A stretch of 64,000 nt of DNA, taken from positions 7,380,758 to 7,444,757 of the forward strand of contig JAMKCF010000001.1 in assembly GCA_023634235.1 (NCBI GenBank), in the 5' to 3' direction. Positions 45,540 to 57,575 of the stretch are shown here, piece after piece. The notes under the pieces were generated by a model. That model was not told the origin of the DNA. It worked only from the letters and a program-made list of their open reading frames with translations, and ran no database searches. Source of the DNA: Pisaster brevispinus (taxonomy: Eukaryota; Echinodermata; Asteroidea; Forcipulatida; Asteriidae). The translations under genes and the position numbers were made by a program. Position 1 is the first letter of the stretch. Each line of letters starts with the position of its first letter.

Positions 45540-46416
45540 GAAAACACCAACGAGACACTACCTGTATCACAGACCAGTGTCCAAGAGAACACCCACATCA
45601 ACAAGGCTTGCCCAGCAGCTTTCTTCCATATTCACAACATCAGACGCATTAGTCGATTCCTAACACAAGACTCTCTTTTAAAACTAGTTCATGCATTTGT
45701 GACCAGTCGCCTTGATTATTGTAATAGCCTTTTGTATGGTCTGCCAGTCAGAAATAGCTAAACTACAAAGGGTTCAAAATGCCGCAGCCAGATTACTAAT
45801 ACACACCAGTTTGAGCACATTACACCTTTACTTTGTCAGTTACATTGGCTGCCTGTTACGTACAGGATTAATTTGAAAATCCTTTTGACATTTAAAGCTC
45901 TTCATGGCCTTTCTCCAAAGTACTTACAGGATCTTGTTTCCATCCAGAAAGTACCTATTTGGAATGCGCTACCGTTGCATATACGTAGCGCACGGAAACT
46001 TACCTCTTTTAAATGTAATATAAAAACCCATCTTTTTAAAGCCGCTTTTTAGTGTGTTTTTTGGTCTTGTTCTTTTGTGTCTTTCTTCTATGGTCGCCTT
46101 GCCAGTCAGTTTAGATTTTTTACATAGAAAGGGTTAGAGGCGTCTGTCTCCTGAAAAGATCAAAACATTACCGATACCAGCAGTGAAAGGCCTATATGTA
46201 ATTGTAATAAGTAATTTTAGTTCTCTGTTGGCGGGACAGACGTATCCCCATACTGTGGTTTTGGCACTGGCCTGGTGACCAGTCTTTAGTCTTTATCATT
46301 TTCTTCCGTTCTGTGCATTTTAACATTCTGTGCATTTTAACATTTGTTATGCGCCTTTGATCAATTGTATGTAAGGGGCGCAATATAAAGTTTAAATATT
46401 ATTATTATTATTATTA
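45540..46416 (+). pseudogene. LINE (CR1/L2-type) 3' end: RT C-terminus and 3' tail
   Basis: The frame encodes FFHIHNIRRISRFLTQDSLL, LVHAFVTSRLDYCNSLLYG and KLQRVQNAAARLLIHT, then in another frame RINLKILLTFKALHGLSPKY, and WNALPLHIRSARKLTSF. This is the C-terminal RT/connection of CR1/L2-like LINEs. A deletion removed sequence between the KYLQDL and WNALPL boxes. The 3' end is an (ATT)n tail at about 46395-46416. It is a 5'-truncated insertion. Confidence 0.88.
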
Positions 46417-46462
46417 CCTGATCCCACTGTCTGGTTGAACCTCTCACACTGCGCTTATCAAC

Positions 46463-47330
46463 ATGGCCAAATATCCTGAAATTAATTGGCAGGCAAAAAA
46501 CCTGGCCGATGAGTTTAAACTTTTCAAACAGAGGCTGATATTATGCCTGTAAGACAATTGCCCAACCTGACAGACAGGCTATCAAGATTAAAATTGCAGT
46601 AGGTATTGAGTGTTTGAAACGCCTTAATGCATCCAGCTTATCTCAGGCCGAACAAGATAGCCCGAAAAACAATTGTCTGTTTTTGAAGACCAGTTGCGCA
46701 TAAGCGTGAACTTTCGCATTCATAGACTAGAGCTGATGCGATTTCGTCAAAAATCAAATAAAACACTTGCAAATAGATGCAGAGAAAAGGCTGGTCAGTG
46801 CGATTTTGAACCCTCTGAACTTGATGAGCGAGTTATAGAACTAGTGATTGCCTCAACCCCACTAGACTTATTCAGACACATCTTGCTACAAAAACCACGT
46901 GGCTATAAAATTGAAACATTGCTTGAGGGGCGCCGTCATGAGGCTGTAGCTGCTAGTGACCAATGTTTGCAAACTCTTTCGAGCGATGCAAACCAAAGTA
47001 AACCTGCTCTCGCAACAGTTACCTCTGCACAGCGCACTTGCGGAAACTTTGGCCTTTCACATAAGCCGCGCAGATGTGATACTTGCAAATCTTGTGGAAA
47101 CAAGGGGCACTGGGCAAAATTTTGCCGCAAGTCTAAAGCCAAGGGTCGACGCCGTGCACCTAGCAAGTCACCAAATCGCCACCGCCGACAAACGCGTAGC
47201 ACATCCAGGTCGGCCAACCGAAAACGCTCAAATACCTACACTGGTCCCAAGGGAAAAGCTCGGACGACAGGAGGGAACACCACTACTTTGAGGATGAGTG
47301 TACTGACGATGTACTAGTTGAAGCATTTAA
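46463..47330 (+). pseudogene. gag: Ty3/gypsy gag, third element
   Basis: ATG at 46463 (MAKYPEINWQAKNLADEF). Frame breaks near 46550, then 46673-47317 is open: FRIHRLELMRFRQKSN, CDFEPSELDERVIELVIAS and GYKIETLLEGRRHEA. The second zinc knuckle CKSCGNKGHWAKFC is intact; the first reads CGNFGLSHKPRRC, with the second Cys replaced by Phe. An Arg/Ser-rich basic tail follows. No LTR is visible between it and the LINE tail upstream. Confidence 0.82.
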
Positions 47331-47832
47331 CTACATCACTGTCACCCAGCGCAAAAATAAAGCCGAAACGTACACCACACTGGATGTTGTCTGTCCAGAC
47401 CGTCTTGGGCAGCACCATCTCCAAGTGAAAGTTGACACGGGCAAGTGCCAACACTCCCAGTACGTACCAGGCGCCAAATCTATGGTGACCAGTGGAGGAA
47501 TCAAATGTCACCCACAGAAACTAAACTTAAAGCATACAATGGCTCCAAAATTACCTGCCATGGCTATGTACACCTCATGTGCAGATATCGTACTGGTACC
47601 GCGAAAAGTTCCGGGTCCAGCTATTGCTGGCCTCCCTACGAGTCAAATCCTACATCTAAAGACCACTCACTGTCACACAGGCTCCATGTCCTCCACCCCG
47701 TCAGGCACTCCCACAGAAACCGGCAGTGAACCGAAGCTCTACTGTGCGTGACATCCAAGATTTGAAGGAGAGGTATCTAAAGCAATTTGATTCGTTGGGC
47801 AATTTCAAGACAAAGGTGCGTCTAAATCTGAA
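47331..47832 (+). pseudogene. pol: Ty3/gypsy protease region, third element
   Basis: The protease Asp-Thr-Gly is in LQVKVDTG (about 47420-47443). Frame shifts immediately after and continues as NTLPVRTRRQIYGDQW and KLKAYNGSKITCHGY. The region before RT (DIQDLKERYLKQFDSLGNF, about 47750-47806) ends where the TTAA MITE is inserted. Confidence 0.8.
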
Positions 47833-48359
47833 CCCTCCGTGACACTATCGCTCACTTATTGAGTAACAGTTTTAAATTAAAAAGTCATTAGTCTGCCATT
47901 TTTTTTCTTCAAAAAATCAAAAAAATTCCAAGTTCTACAACTGCAGCTAGCCAAATAGCATGCCAATTGTCTTATCACTACCCGGGGTTTGTTTTTAACT
48001 AACACAATCCAACAATGACCCGCTCTCCAGGAATTCCCATAGGAATTGTACAGCAATTACTCAGCCTTGCTAAGTTGTGTAAACAAAGGGCGTTATTCAA
48101 AGAAATGGTTGATTGAGCAGAAAGAGACATGTGGGCTCATCTCAAAATCCACTTTTGCTTGAATTGATTTTATTTAGTCAAAAAGGGTCCATATCTAATG
48201 CTTTGGCAGATTTAAAAGTGATTGGGTGATTGTGATTTGGGTGATTGTGATTGTGATTTGGTTCTTCACAGAAATGTTTTACACGCTAAAATCAAACTGT
48301 TACTCTAAAAGTAAGGCAGGGTGAAATGGTGTGATTTTGTTTTGATGGTGTCACGGAGG
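47833..48359. mobile_element. piggyBac-type MITE, copy 3 (diverged subfamily)
   Basis: Right TTAA at 48360-48363; left site TGAA at 47829-47832, one base from TTAA. Ends CCCTCCGTGACACTATC and the inverted GATGGTGTCACGGAGG. The interior matches copies 1 and 2 (GCTAGCCAAATAGCATGCCA, ATTGTCTTATCACTACC-like, GTGGGCTCATCTCAA). It splits a gypsy pol. Confidence 0.88.
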
Positions 48360-49275
48360 TTAAGCCAGGCTCCGAACCGAGCATAGATGCCCCACGCAGG
48401 TGTAGCATACACATCAAGCCCAAACTTGAGGCCGAACGGAACAAAATGGAGCACGATGAAGTAATTTGCCAAATCTCGCAACACACAGATTGGTGCGGCT
48501 CCCTTACGACAGCAGTCAAGAAGTATGGTTCTCTAAGGCTATGTCTCGACCCGAAACTCTTGAATGAGAGTTTGAAACGCTGTCCACACAAGATCCCCCA
48601 CCCTTGAACTCAACCCCGAGTTCTCACAGGCCAAATTCTTCTCGAAACTTGACGCAAAGGCCGGGTACTGGGCAGTCCAACTAGAGGAGCAGTCTCAGTT
48701 ACTAACCACATTTCACATACCCTTTGGTCGATTCAGTTTCCGTCGCCTCCCCTTTGGTTTATCCGTGAGCCAAGACGTGTTTCAGCAATGCATGAATGAG
48801 ATAATACAACAAGTGCCGGATGGTGTACGGATCGCTGATGACATTGCCGTCTTCGGCCGCACCAGACAAGAACACGAAAAAAATCTGCTAGCTCTCATGG
48901 AAACAGCTGAACGAGAGGGGCTGGTATTCAACAGTACGAAATGCGAACTAAAAGTCAACCAAATACACTTCTTCGGTTCCATCTACTCCAACTGTGGTGT
49001 CCGTCCTGATCCCGGTAGAGTTGCTGACATACATGCCATGCCGATACCTCAAGACAAGGAGGATCTCCAACGATTCATAGGCGTCGTGAACTTCATCTCA
49101 CCCTACATTCCCAATTGTGCAGACAAAGCTGCCCCACTGCATGATCTGCTTAAGAAAGAAGTTCCATTCCTGTGGCAGGAAAATCATCAGGCATCCTTCC
49201 AAGCCCTTTAGCATTCCATATCGCCAGTCTTGCCTCCATTTTTATGACCCCCAATCGGAAACCACCCTTACCATA
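48360..49275 (+). pseudogene. pol: Ty3/gypsy reverse transcriptase, third element
   Basis: RT resumes directly after the MITE: IDAPRRCSIHIKPKLEAE, TDWCGSLTTAVKKYGSLRLC, FFSKLDAKAGYW (catalytic Asp, about 48640), FRRLPFGLSVSQDVFQQ, GVRIADDIAVFG (Asp-Asp, about 48821), IHFFGSIYSNCGVRPDP and RFIGVVNFISPYIPN. The 148-codon stretch 48765-49211 is intact. A TAG at 49209 follows, and coding resemblance stops at about 49275, where the repeat-rich element begins. RNase H and integrase are missing. Confidence 0.88.
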
Positions 49276-49290
49276 AAAAACTGCTTATTA

Positions 49291-51983
49291 AGCAGTCTGT
49301 GAGCAGTCTGTGAGCAGTCTGTGAGCAGTCTGTGAGCAGTCTGTGAGCAGTCTGTGAGCAGTCTGTGAGCAGTCTGTGAGCAGTCTGTGAGCAGTCTGTG
49401 AGCAGTCTGTGAGCAGTCTGTGAGCAGTCTGTGAGCAGTCTGTGAGCAGTCTGTGAGCAGTCTGTGAGCAGTCTGTGAGCAGTCTGTGAGCAGTCTGTGA
49501 GCAGTCTGTGAGCAGTCTGTGAGCAGTCTGTGAGCAGTCTGTGAGCAGTCTGTGAGCAGTCTGTGAGCAGTCTGTGAGCAGTCTGTGAGCAGTCTGTGAG
49601 CAGTCTGTGAGCAGTCTGTGAGCAGTCTGTGAGCAGTCTGTGAGCAGTCTGTGAGCAGTCTGTGAGCAGTCTGTGAGCAGTCTGTGAGCAGTCTGTGAGC
49701 AGTCTGTGAGCAGTCTGTGAGCAGTCTGTGAGCAGTCTGTGAGCAGTCTGTGAGCAGTCTGTGAGCAGTCTGTGAGCAGTCTGTGAGCAGTCTGTGAGCA
49801 GTCTGTGAGCAGTCTGTGAGCAGTCTGTGAGCAGTCTGTGAGCAGTCTGTGAGCAGTCTGTGAGCAGTCTGTGAGCAGTCTGTGAGCAGTCTGTGAGCAG
49901 TCTGTGAGCAGTCTGTGAGCAGTCTGTGAGCAGTCTGTGAGCAGTCTGTGAGCAGTCTGTGAGCAGTCTGTGAGCAGTCTGTGAGCAGTCTGTGAGCAGT
50001 CTGTGAGCAGTCTGTGAGCAGTCTGTGAGCAGTCTGTGAGCAGTCTGTGAGCAGTCTGTGAGCAGTCTGTGAGCAGTCTGTGAGCAGTCTGTGAGCAGTC
50101 TGTGAGCAGTCTGTGAGCAGTCTGTGAGCAGTCTGTGAGCAGTCTGTGAGCAGTCTGTGAGCAGTCTGTGAGCAGTCTGTGAGCAGTCTGTGAGCAGTCT
50201 GTGAGCAGTCTGTGAGCAGTCTGTGAGCAGTCTGTGAGCAGTCTGTGAGCAGTCTGTGAGCAGTCTGTGAGCAGTCTGTGAGCAGTCTGTGAGCAGTCTG
50301 TGAGCAGTCTGTGAGCAGTCTGTGAGCAGTCTGTGAGCAGTCTGTGAGCAGTCTGTGAGCAGTCTGTGAGCAGTCTGTGAGCAGTCTGTGAGCAGTCTGT
50401 GAGCAGTCTGTGAGCAGTCTGTGAGCAGTCTGTGAGCAGTCTGTGAGCAGTCTGTGAGCAGTCTGTGAGCAGTCTGTGAGCAGTCTGTGAGCAGTCTGTG
50501 AGCAGTCTGTGAGCAGTCTGTGAGCAGTCTGTGAGCAGTCTGTGAGCAGTCTGTGAGCAGTCTGTGAGCAGTCTGTGAGCAGTCTGTGAGCAGTCTGTGA
50601 GCAGTCTGTGAGCAGTCTGTGAGCAGTCTGTGAGCAGTCTGTGAGCAGTCTGTGAGCAGTCTGTGAGCAGTCTGTGAGCAGTCTGTGAGCAGTCTGTGAG
50701 CAGTCTGTGAGCAGTCTGTGAGCAGTCTGTGAGCAGTCTGTGAGCAGTCTGTGAGCAGTCTGTGAGCAGTCTGTGAGCAGTCTGTGAGCAGTCTGTGAGC
50801 AGTCTGTGAGCAGTCTGTGAGCAGTCTGTGAGCAGTCTGTGAGCAGTCTGTGAGCAGTCTGTGAGCAGTCTGTGAGCAGTCTGTGAGCAGTCTGTGAGCA
50901 GTCTGTGAGCAGTCTGTGAGCAGTCTGTGAGCAGTCTGTGAGCAGTCTGTGAGCAGTCTGTGAGCAGTCTGTGAGCAGTCTGTGAGCAGTCTGTGAGCAG
51001 TCTGTGAGCAGTCTGTGAGCAGTCTGTGAGCAGTCTGTGAGCAGTCTGTGAGCAGTCTGTGAGCAGTCTGTGAGCAGTCTGTGAGCAGTCTGTGAGCAGT
51101 CTGTGAGCAGTCTGTGAGCAGTCTGTGAGCAGTCTGTGAGCAGTCTGTGAGCAGTCTGTGAGCAGTCTGTGAGCAGTCTGTGAGCAGTCTGTGAGCAGTC
51201 TGTGAGCAGTCTGTGAGCAGTCTGTGAGCAGTCTGTGAGCAGTCTGTGAGCAGTCTGTGAGCAGTCTGTGAGCAGTCTGTGAGCAGTCTGTGAGCAGTCT
51301 GTGAGCAGTCTGTGAGCAGTCTGTGAGCAGTCTGTGAGCAGTCTGTGAGCAGTCTGTGAGCAGTCTGTGAGCAGTCTGTGAGCAGTCTGTGAGCAGTCTG
51401 TGAGCAGTCTGTGAGCAGTCTGTGAGCAGTCTGTGAGCAGTCTGTGAGCAGTCTGTGAGCAGTCTGTGAGCAGTCTGTGAGCAGTCTGTGAGCAGTCTGT
51501 GAGCAGTCTGTGAGCAGTCTGTGAGCAGTCTGTGAGCAGTCTGTGAGCAGTCTGTGAGCAGTCTGTGAGCAGTCTGTGAGCAGTCTGTGAGCAGTCTGTG
51601 AGCAGTCTGTGAGCAGTCTGTGAGCAGTCTGTGAGCAGTCTGTGAGCAGTCTGTGAGCAGTCTGTGAGCAGTCTGTGAGCAGTCTGTGAGCAGTCTGTGA
51701 GCAGTCTGTGAGCAGTCTGTGAGCAGTCTGTGAGCAGTCTGTGAGCAGTCTGTGAGCAGTCTGTGAGCAGTCTGTGAGCAGTCTGTGAGCAGTCTGTGAG
51801 CAGTCTGTGAGCAGTCTGTGAGCAGTCTGTGAGCAGTCTGTGAGCAGTCTGTGAGCAGTCTGTGAGCAGTCTGTGAGCAGTCTGTGAGCAGTCTGTGAGC
51901 AGTCTGTGAGCAGTCTGTGAGCAGTCTGTGAGCAGTCTGTGAGCAGTCTGTGAGCAGTCTGTGAGCAGTCTGTGAGCAGTCTG
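49291..51983. repeat. 11-bp satellite array (AGCAGTCTGTG)n, about 245 units
   Basis: 2,693 bp of an 11-bp unit. By eye I find no variant until the last unit (CTGTAAGCAGTC at about 51981). The unit length is not a multiple of three and the reverse complement contains no stop triplet, so all three minus frames are open. The 913-codon minus frame here (RLLTDCSQTAH repeated) is therefore a by-product, not a gene. Confidence 0.97.
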
Positions 51984-53620
51984 TAAGCAGTCAACTGCCA
52001 GGCAGTCAAATATAATTATTAAGCAGTCTATAAGAAGCTGGGGACAATGAATGCTTCATAAGCAGTCCAAAAGCAGGCATTTGAAGTCGAAGTCGTTTTC
52101 ATTGGCAGTCGTGAGTAGTCGTTGGATAATTAAGCAGTCACAAAACCCACAACTTTTTCAGGTAAGCAGTCGAAGGCACTTTCTAAAGAGTTGAAGGCTT
52201 AGGGGGCTTACAACTGCAAACTCCTGTACATATTCATGAAGGCTTATGTACACCAAGGTCACTCAAGAAGTGTAACTTGACACTGTCCATTGCATAACAT
52301 TTCCTGTGTGGTAAGTTGGAATTCTAGCACTCATATTGAAAGTGCAATGGCTACTGGAAGCTGCTTGTGTAGGAGGTGTTGGTGTGTAGGTTTTTGTACC
52401 ACAATTTAATATGTTAATCACTTGCAAGCAATGGAAGTTATACTCTATACTCAGTGGAAACTAAATAAGACAATAAAGAAACAAACATGACCAGAACATG
52501 GAAGATTGATCAGAATTATCATGGATTGGTAAGCTGTTTATGTATAGTTAGTACAATAGAGATGTATGTAACTACTACTAAAGATTCTGTGTGTCAATAT
52601 CACTTTGTTTTTGTCAATGGAGCATGGGGGAGAGTATTTTCCTTTGATGATGGAGAAGCCATGGATTTGTTGCTCATCAATATGAAATGTATTAATCATG
52701 GAGGTACACTGAATTCTTCCATACATACTAAAATGTTTTATTTTACTTTTTAATGTGAAAACAATCCCAGTCGACTCTCGTTACAACTAAGGTCGCTGGG
52801 ACTGGCCGATAAATGAGCTCTTATAATAGGGTCGACAGGAAAACAAATAACACAAAGCAGAAATGAGATTCAGGACTCTAGAATGTACTCTTTATAAGCA
52901 GAACATATTTAGAGCACTGCTCTTTATAACAAGAGCTGACTGTTTATTTTTGGACCTTGTAAGACATCAGCAAAGTCTGTCCTGAAAAAAGGAACATTTG
53001 ATTCTTAAGCTGGCCAAATTGCTCACAATCAAATGGAAAGACATTTATTTTTATCAGTATGCATCTTTATATGAATGATGGTCTCTTCCATGGCTAGGAG
53101 TGTGTGGAATTCACGGTATATTCTTTACTCACACACAGCTTGCACAGAAATTCAAAGCTTTTTGCCCTGTAAGCGAAGAATGGTGGTCGCAAGTGAATAG
53201 AGCTTCATTAAGACAGTAAACTGCAAGCCTTCATAGAAAGTTAGTAGTCAACTGCTTAATTTTAGAGCTTCATTTAGACAGTCAACTGCTTAAATAAAGA
53301 GCTTCAATTAGACAGTCAACTGCTTATTAAGCCTTCATAGAAGTGGCAAAACTGCTTAAATAGAGCTTTAAGCAGCCTCTACGACTGCTTAGCGTAAAAT
53401 GAAGGCTCAGCTCATTTGCATTTTTCGTCTGTGGGAAGGCTTAGCGAATGATTATAGGGCTTCGAAGGCCTATTGAGCCTTCGAAGCCCTATTCAAAACA
53501 CATGAAGACAAAAATTTGACTACCAAAAAAAATGCTTGTTAGACTGCCTATATGACTGCTTATTTGACTACTTATCGACTGCTTAATGAAGGCCTTCACT
53601 TCGGTAAGGGCAGTCTCCAT
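51984..53620. mobile_element. Repeat-rich element with oppositely oriented AAGCAGTC motif clusters
   Basis: From 49280 to about 52180 AAGCAGTC or TTAAGCAGTC occurs in plus orientation, with extra scattered copies at about 51984-52170. From about 53210 to 53620 the inverse GACTGCTTAA recurs, partly as 40-50-bp units (AGAGCTTCATTTAGACAGTC). This looks like inverted subterminal repeats of a DNA transposon, with the satellite as an expansion of the left cluster. The middle (52180-53200) has no recognised protein. Exact ends and target duplication were not found. Confidence 0.55.
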
Positions 53621-53639
53621 CGTTTTCCCTCTGACCCAA

Positions 53640-56600
53640 AATTTTGAAGAATTTGGACGGCAAAAGTAAAGCTGACTCGGACAAAGTGGTCAGGGCCAAG
53701 CGAGCACTCGGTCATCTGCTCTGCATTTTGAGACCGCTTGTTTTGATCGAAACCCCAACGATCAACAACACTTTTGGAATAAAGTTCAAGGCGATGCTTC
53801 GTCCCGATGCCGTGCCAACAATAGTTTTAGCTCGTAAGAAAAGTAAACAGGTGGGAGAGAAGAAGAGGGGAGCATTTGCTAAACGAGAGAGACTCGGGGT
53901 AAGTTTTGTTTTTTTCCCCATTCATATCAATGCGTGTGCTTGCGTGTGTTCGTTGTTGTTTACGTACATCAACTACATGTACATACATTGTACAGTACGT
54001 ACTTTTTACATGTGCAATGTATGTACATCTTGTGTTTATGTGGACGGTGTCATGCAAGGTGTGAGCGGTGTACTTTTATTTGTGCATTTAAATCTTCTTT
54101 TAGTTTCATTTGTTGATAAAACATAACAAAACACATATTTGGGAAAGGGAAAATCTATGGAAAAAAAAATAAAAAAATAAAATAAAATAAAAACATTGGA
54201 TTGGGTAGTCTCGTATTACCGTGGGTAAATATGGATTAGTAGTAACCTTGCTCTGATCTATGGTACCATGGTACCTGGGTACTGGTAGTACATAGTGTAG
54301 CTAGTAGTAGTACTAGTATCGAAATTGTCATTAAAAATTATTTTAAATTGTATTCTAATTTCTATTAGGTTCTGGAGGATGCGCTACCACAGAAAAACAA
54401 ATGGGAGAGCAACCAAGTTGTTGAGACTGATGATGACACAGAAGATCAACCAGGGTGCAGTAATTTCTGCATAGAAAGCCCTTGGACCCAGAGTGTACTG
54501 CTGCTATTCCAAGTATGGTGGTAAGTTCATAAAAACATACTGCTCTGTCATACTACTGTTAAAACATCTAAAAGGAACCAATGATTAATCTTCTTGCAAT
54601 TATAGTATCTGAAAACATTAATTCAAAGCAACTGATGATGGGAAAGATGCTTAAATAAATAAAAAAGTATGTTGTTTAATGCCCTTCATTTATTTTCCAT
54701 TTAACAGAGTTCAAGACAATGCACGGACGCTGCATGTCAGACAGACCCAGTGAGAATTCCGTGTGATAATATTTGTAAGTATTTAAGTGTATGCAATTGT
54801 CATGTCTATTTCAACTTCAGTATCATAATGTTGCAAAGTATAATAAATATGTATATTTGTTCTTATTTTGGTCAGAGTTCATGATTGTAAACCACTCATT
54901 CATTTTCTGATGTTGAAGAAGGAATACAAGCTGCACCTGAAGTTAGCAGTGCTGCAATACTGTGCATGCTGTTGTATGATGATGAGGATATACAGATGGA
55001 ATCTCAAGACATTGAAGATGAATAAATAGAAGATGAACAACAGCGTGAAGATTCTCCAGACTACGAACCATCATCATCATCATCATCTTCATCTTCATCT
55101 TCTTTAGAACCTCGTCGGGCCCAATCATTCACAAAGTAAATACTGAGAACTTTTTTTAAAAAGCAACATCATAAATATATATTTTTTTAATTAAATAGGG
55201 GGGTGGTGGAATTTTTTTTTTGCACATTTAACCTTTTACTTTGAAAGTGAGTGGAACCTACTTTTCATTCCTACAGTAATTGTGCTATAAACAATTTGTT
55301 ACCCTAATGTTTGTTTTCTTGGTTTTGTTCATCAGAAGGGGGAGAAGTCCACGAACAAATGAAACAACATCCGATGTTCCTCCTCAAGATCATCCTAAGT
55401 ACATAGTTTTTGAGGGGGAGCTCTTGAAGCTTTTTAAGAAATGTTTTAAGTGTGGCTCCCGGAATGTGTCTGTCACAAAACGTAGTACGGGCACATTTAT
55501 TTCAATATTTCAGAGATGTGGGGCCTGTAAATCAAAGGAAGCATCCTGGAATTCCCAGCCTTGGCTCGGTGCGACACCTGCAGGAAATCTGCTACTGTCT
55601 GCTGCTCTCCTGTTTGCTGGGGCCAGCCCCTCACAGACCCTCCAAATGCTGACCAGCATGGGTGTTGCATGCATTTCACTGTGCACCTTTTTCCACCACC
55701 AGAAAAAAAACCTGATGCCATCTGTTGAGTCTGTGTGGGCTGAGCACATCACTGAGGTGAAGCAGCAACTACAGATTGCGGGTCAGCCCCTGGTCATTGG
55801 TGGTGATGGCCGAGCAGACAGTCCGGGCCACTCTGCCAAATATGGGGGTGATACAACCACTGAAATAACCATCAACAAGATTGTTGACATCCAGCTTGTA
55901 CAGGTGAGTCTTTGATCCTAAGGAATTATACAGTCGATGTACATGTGATTCACAGGAGAAATGGTTATCGTCAATTGTTTGCACACCATTCTGACAATGT
56001 GGGTTTTGTGCAAACAAAAATTCCATGTCATTTTATTTTTAGTTTTTTGGGGGCAACTAGAGTCAGTTGCTTATTTCTGTGTTTTTCTTTTCAGAGGATG
56101 TTTCTGTCCATTCATGCCTTGATCGACTCAGATTGAAAGTTTGTTACTAATATTCCTCCAAGTAATTTTCTTCTTTCGTTTTGAATTTGTTTATTAGTGC
56201 AAGGAAGTGAAGAGCAGCTACCACATGGAGCTTGAAGGCTTCAAACGAATGATGGAAACCCTCCGTGGAGCTGACCTCACTGTCAAAAAGCTGGTTACTG
56301 ACCGTCATCGTTTATTGGCCAAATATGTGAGGGAGAATGAGCCAACAATTCTCCACATGTATGATGTCTGGCAAATAGCAAAAGGTAGTAGAAGTTATGG
56401 ATTTTGTGTTTTATCTGACCATAAATACTCAATGTTGATGCCCTTAAAAAACGTGTGTGCTGAAAGTACAAGGTTGTTTGATACTGAGGGGCAAAATGGC
56501 AAGAAATTGTTTAAATGCCCAAAGCATATGTGCACAAAATCAAAAATAATTGTCTGATGCAACAATTCCTTTCTTTGTATTATACATGTATACAGTATTT

Positions 56601-57575
56601 GTTATGTTTTCACTTTGATGAGTAATTTAGATTTATATTTATTTTATTTTATTTTCCTTTTTCTTTAGGGAATCAAGAAGAAGATTGATAAGTTGGCGAA
56701 GAAGAAAGGTTTTGAGTGTGGCAGAATGGAAGAGGTCCATCAATAACCAACGATGCTGAGGAAGATCTCAGACAAGCCAAGTGGACCACAGTGTGCAACC
56801 ACATCGTTGGAGTCCATGAAGGTCATTCTGCCCTATACCCCAAAACCATGGCCAACTTGGAAGGCGAAAAAAGAAATGGATGAAGCCAGGTATAAACATT
56901 TTAAAAAATCACTCTATTGCCACCTCTTACGGTTTTTGAATGTACATGTAGGTGTTATAATTCTCAAACAAAACAATTGCAACAAATCAGGTTTATTTAC
57001 TTATAGGAACGGAGGCAACTACCAAGCTTACCACAATCCTGGAGAGTACTTATCTGAAGAATGACATTCGTAAAATGTCCTCCACGACACAGACGTCCTC
57101 CGTAAAAAGTTTCCACAACCTGATTAACCAATTTGCGCCAAAGATGAAGGCCTTCTCATATGATGGTATGACTTGCAGGTGAGCCAAAAAGGGTGTTACA
57201 GTTGTTAAATAAATACTTATGTGATTTATTAATTTAAATAGGTGCTTTGTTTTGGGTGTTCTACTTTAGCTTATCGTCATTTTTTGTAGCTCCCTATTAA
57301 TCAAAATTAATCAACAAAATTTTGTGCTAATCAACCAACTTTTAAAATGTCCATTCAACAGCTTTTTCATGGAGTTGGTTTTCCTTTTGTGTTGTTAAAC
57401 ATTTTATAATTTTTATATTTGTTTAGGCTGCACATTGCATGCCTTCACTACAAAGAGAACAACAACAGAAGCCAGGCTACCACTTTAGAGGGCACTAAGA
57501 TGTTTCACCTCAGTAAGCCAAAGTTTAAGCCCGGGGAAGCTACAGTAAAACCAATCAAAGAAGCCGCCTCCTTCG
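53640..57575 (+). pseudogene. THAP-domain DDE transposase (Kolobok-like), multi-exon, broken
   Basis: Exons with GT-AG borders: up to 53899, 54369-54520, 54708-54774, 54919-55135, 55336-55903, 56198-56384, 56669-56889, 57007-57178 and 57427-57575. The first exon holds a damaged THAP end (ALHFETACFDRNP in one frame, MLRPDAVPTIV in another). A Ser-rich acidic linker follows. The core has a Cys motif CFKCGSRNV, GGDGRADSPGHSAKYGG (candidate Asp), NKIVDIQLVQ, EVKSSYHMELEGFKRMM, LVTDRHRLLAKYV (second Asp), HMYDVWQIAKG (third) and HYKENNNRSQATT. TAA in exon 54919-55135 and frameshifts in exon 56669-56889 break it. Kolobok assignment is from THAP plus this core and is my inference. Confidence 0.75.

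Noticed and set aside
49268..52009. A 913-codon open frame on the minus strand with an 11-residue repeat
   Set aside because: An 11-bp repeat lacking stop triplets on that strand is open in all three frames. There is no start context, domain or splice evidence.
49265..53610. CCCTTACC / GGTAAGGG as terminal inverted repeats of the satellite-bearing element
   Set aside because: The left CCCTTACC is part of gypsy coding sequence and no matching target duplication flanks the pair.
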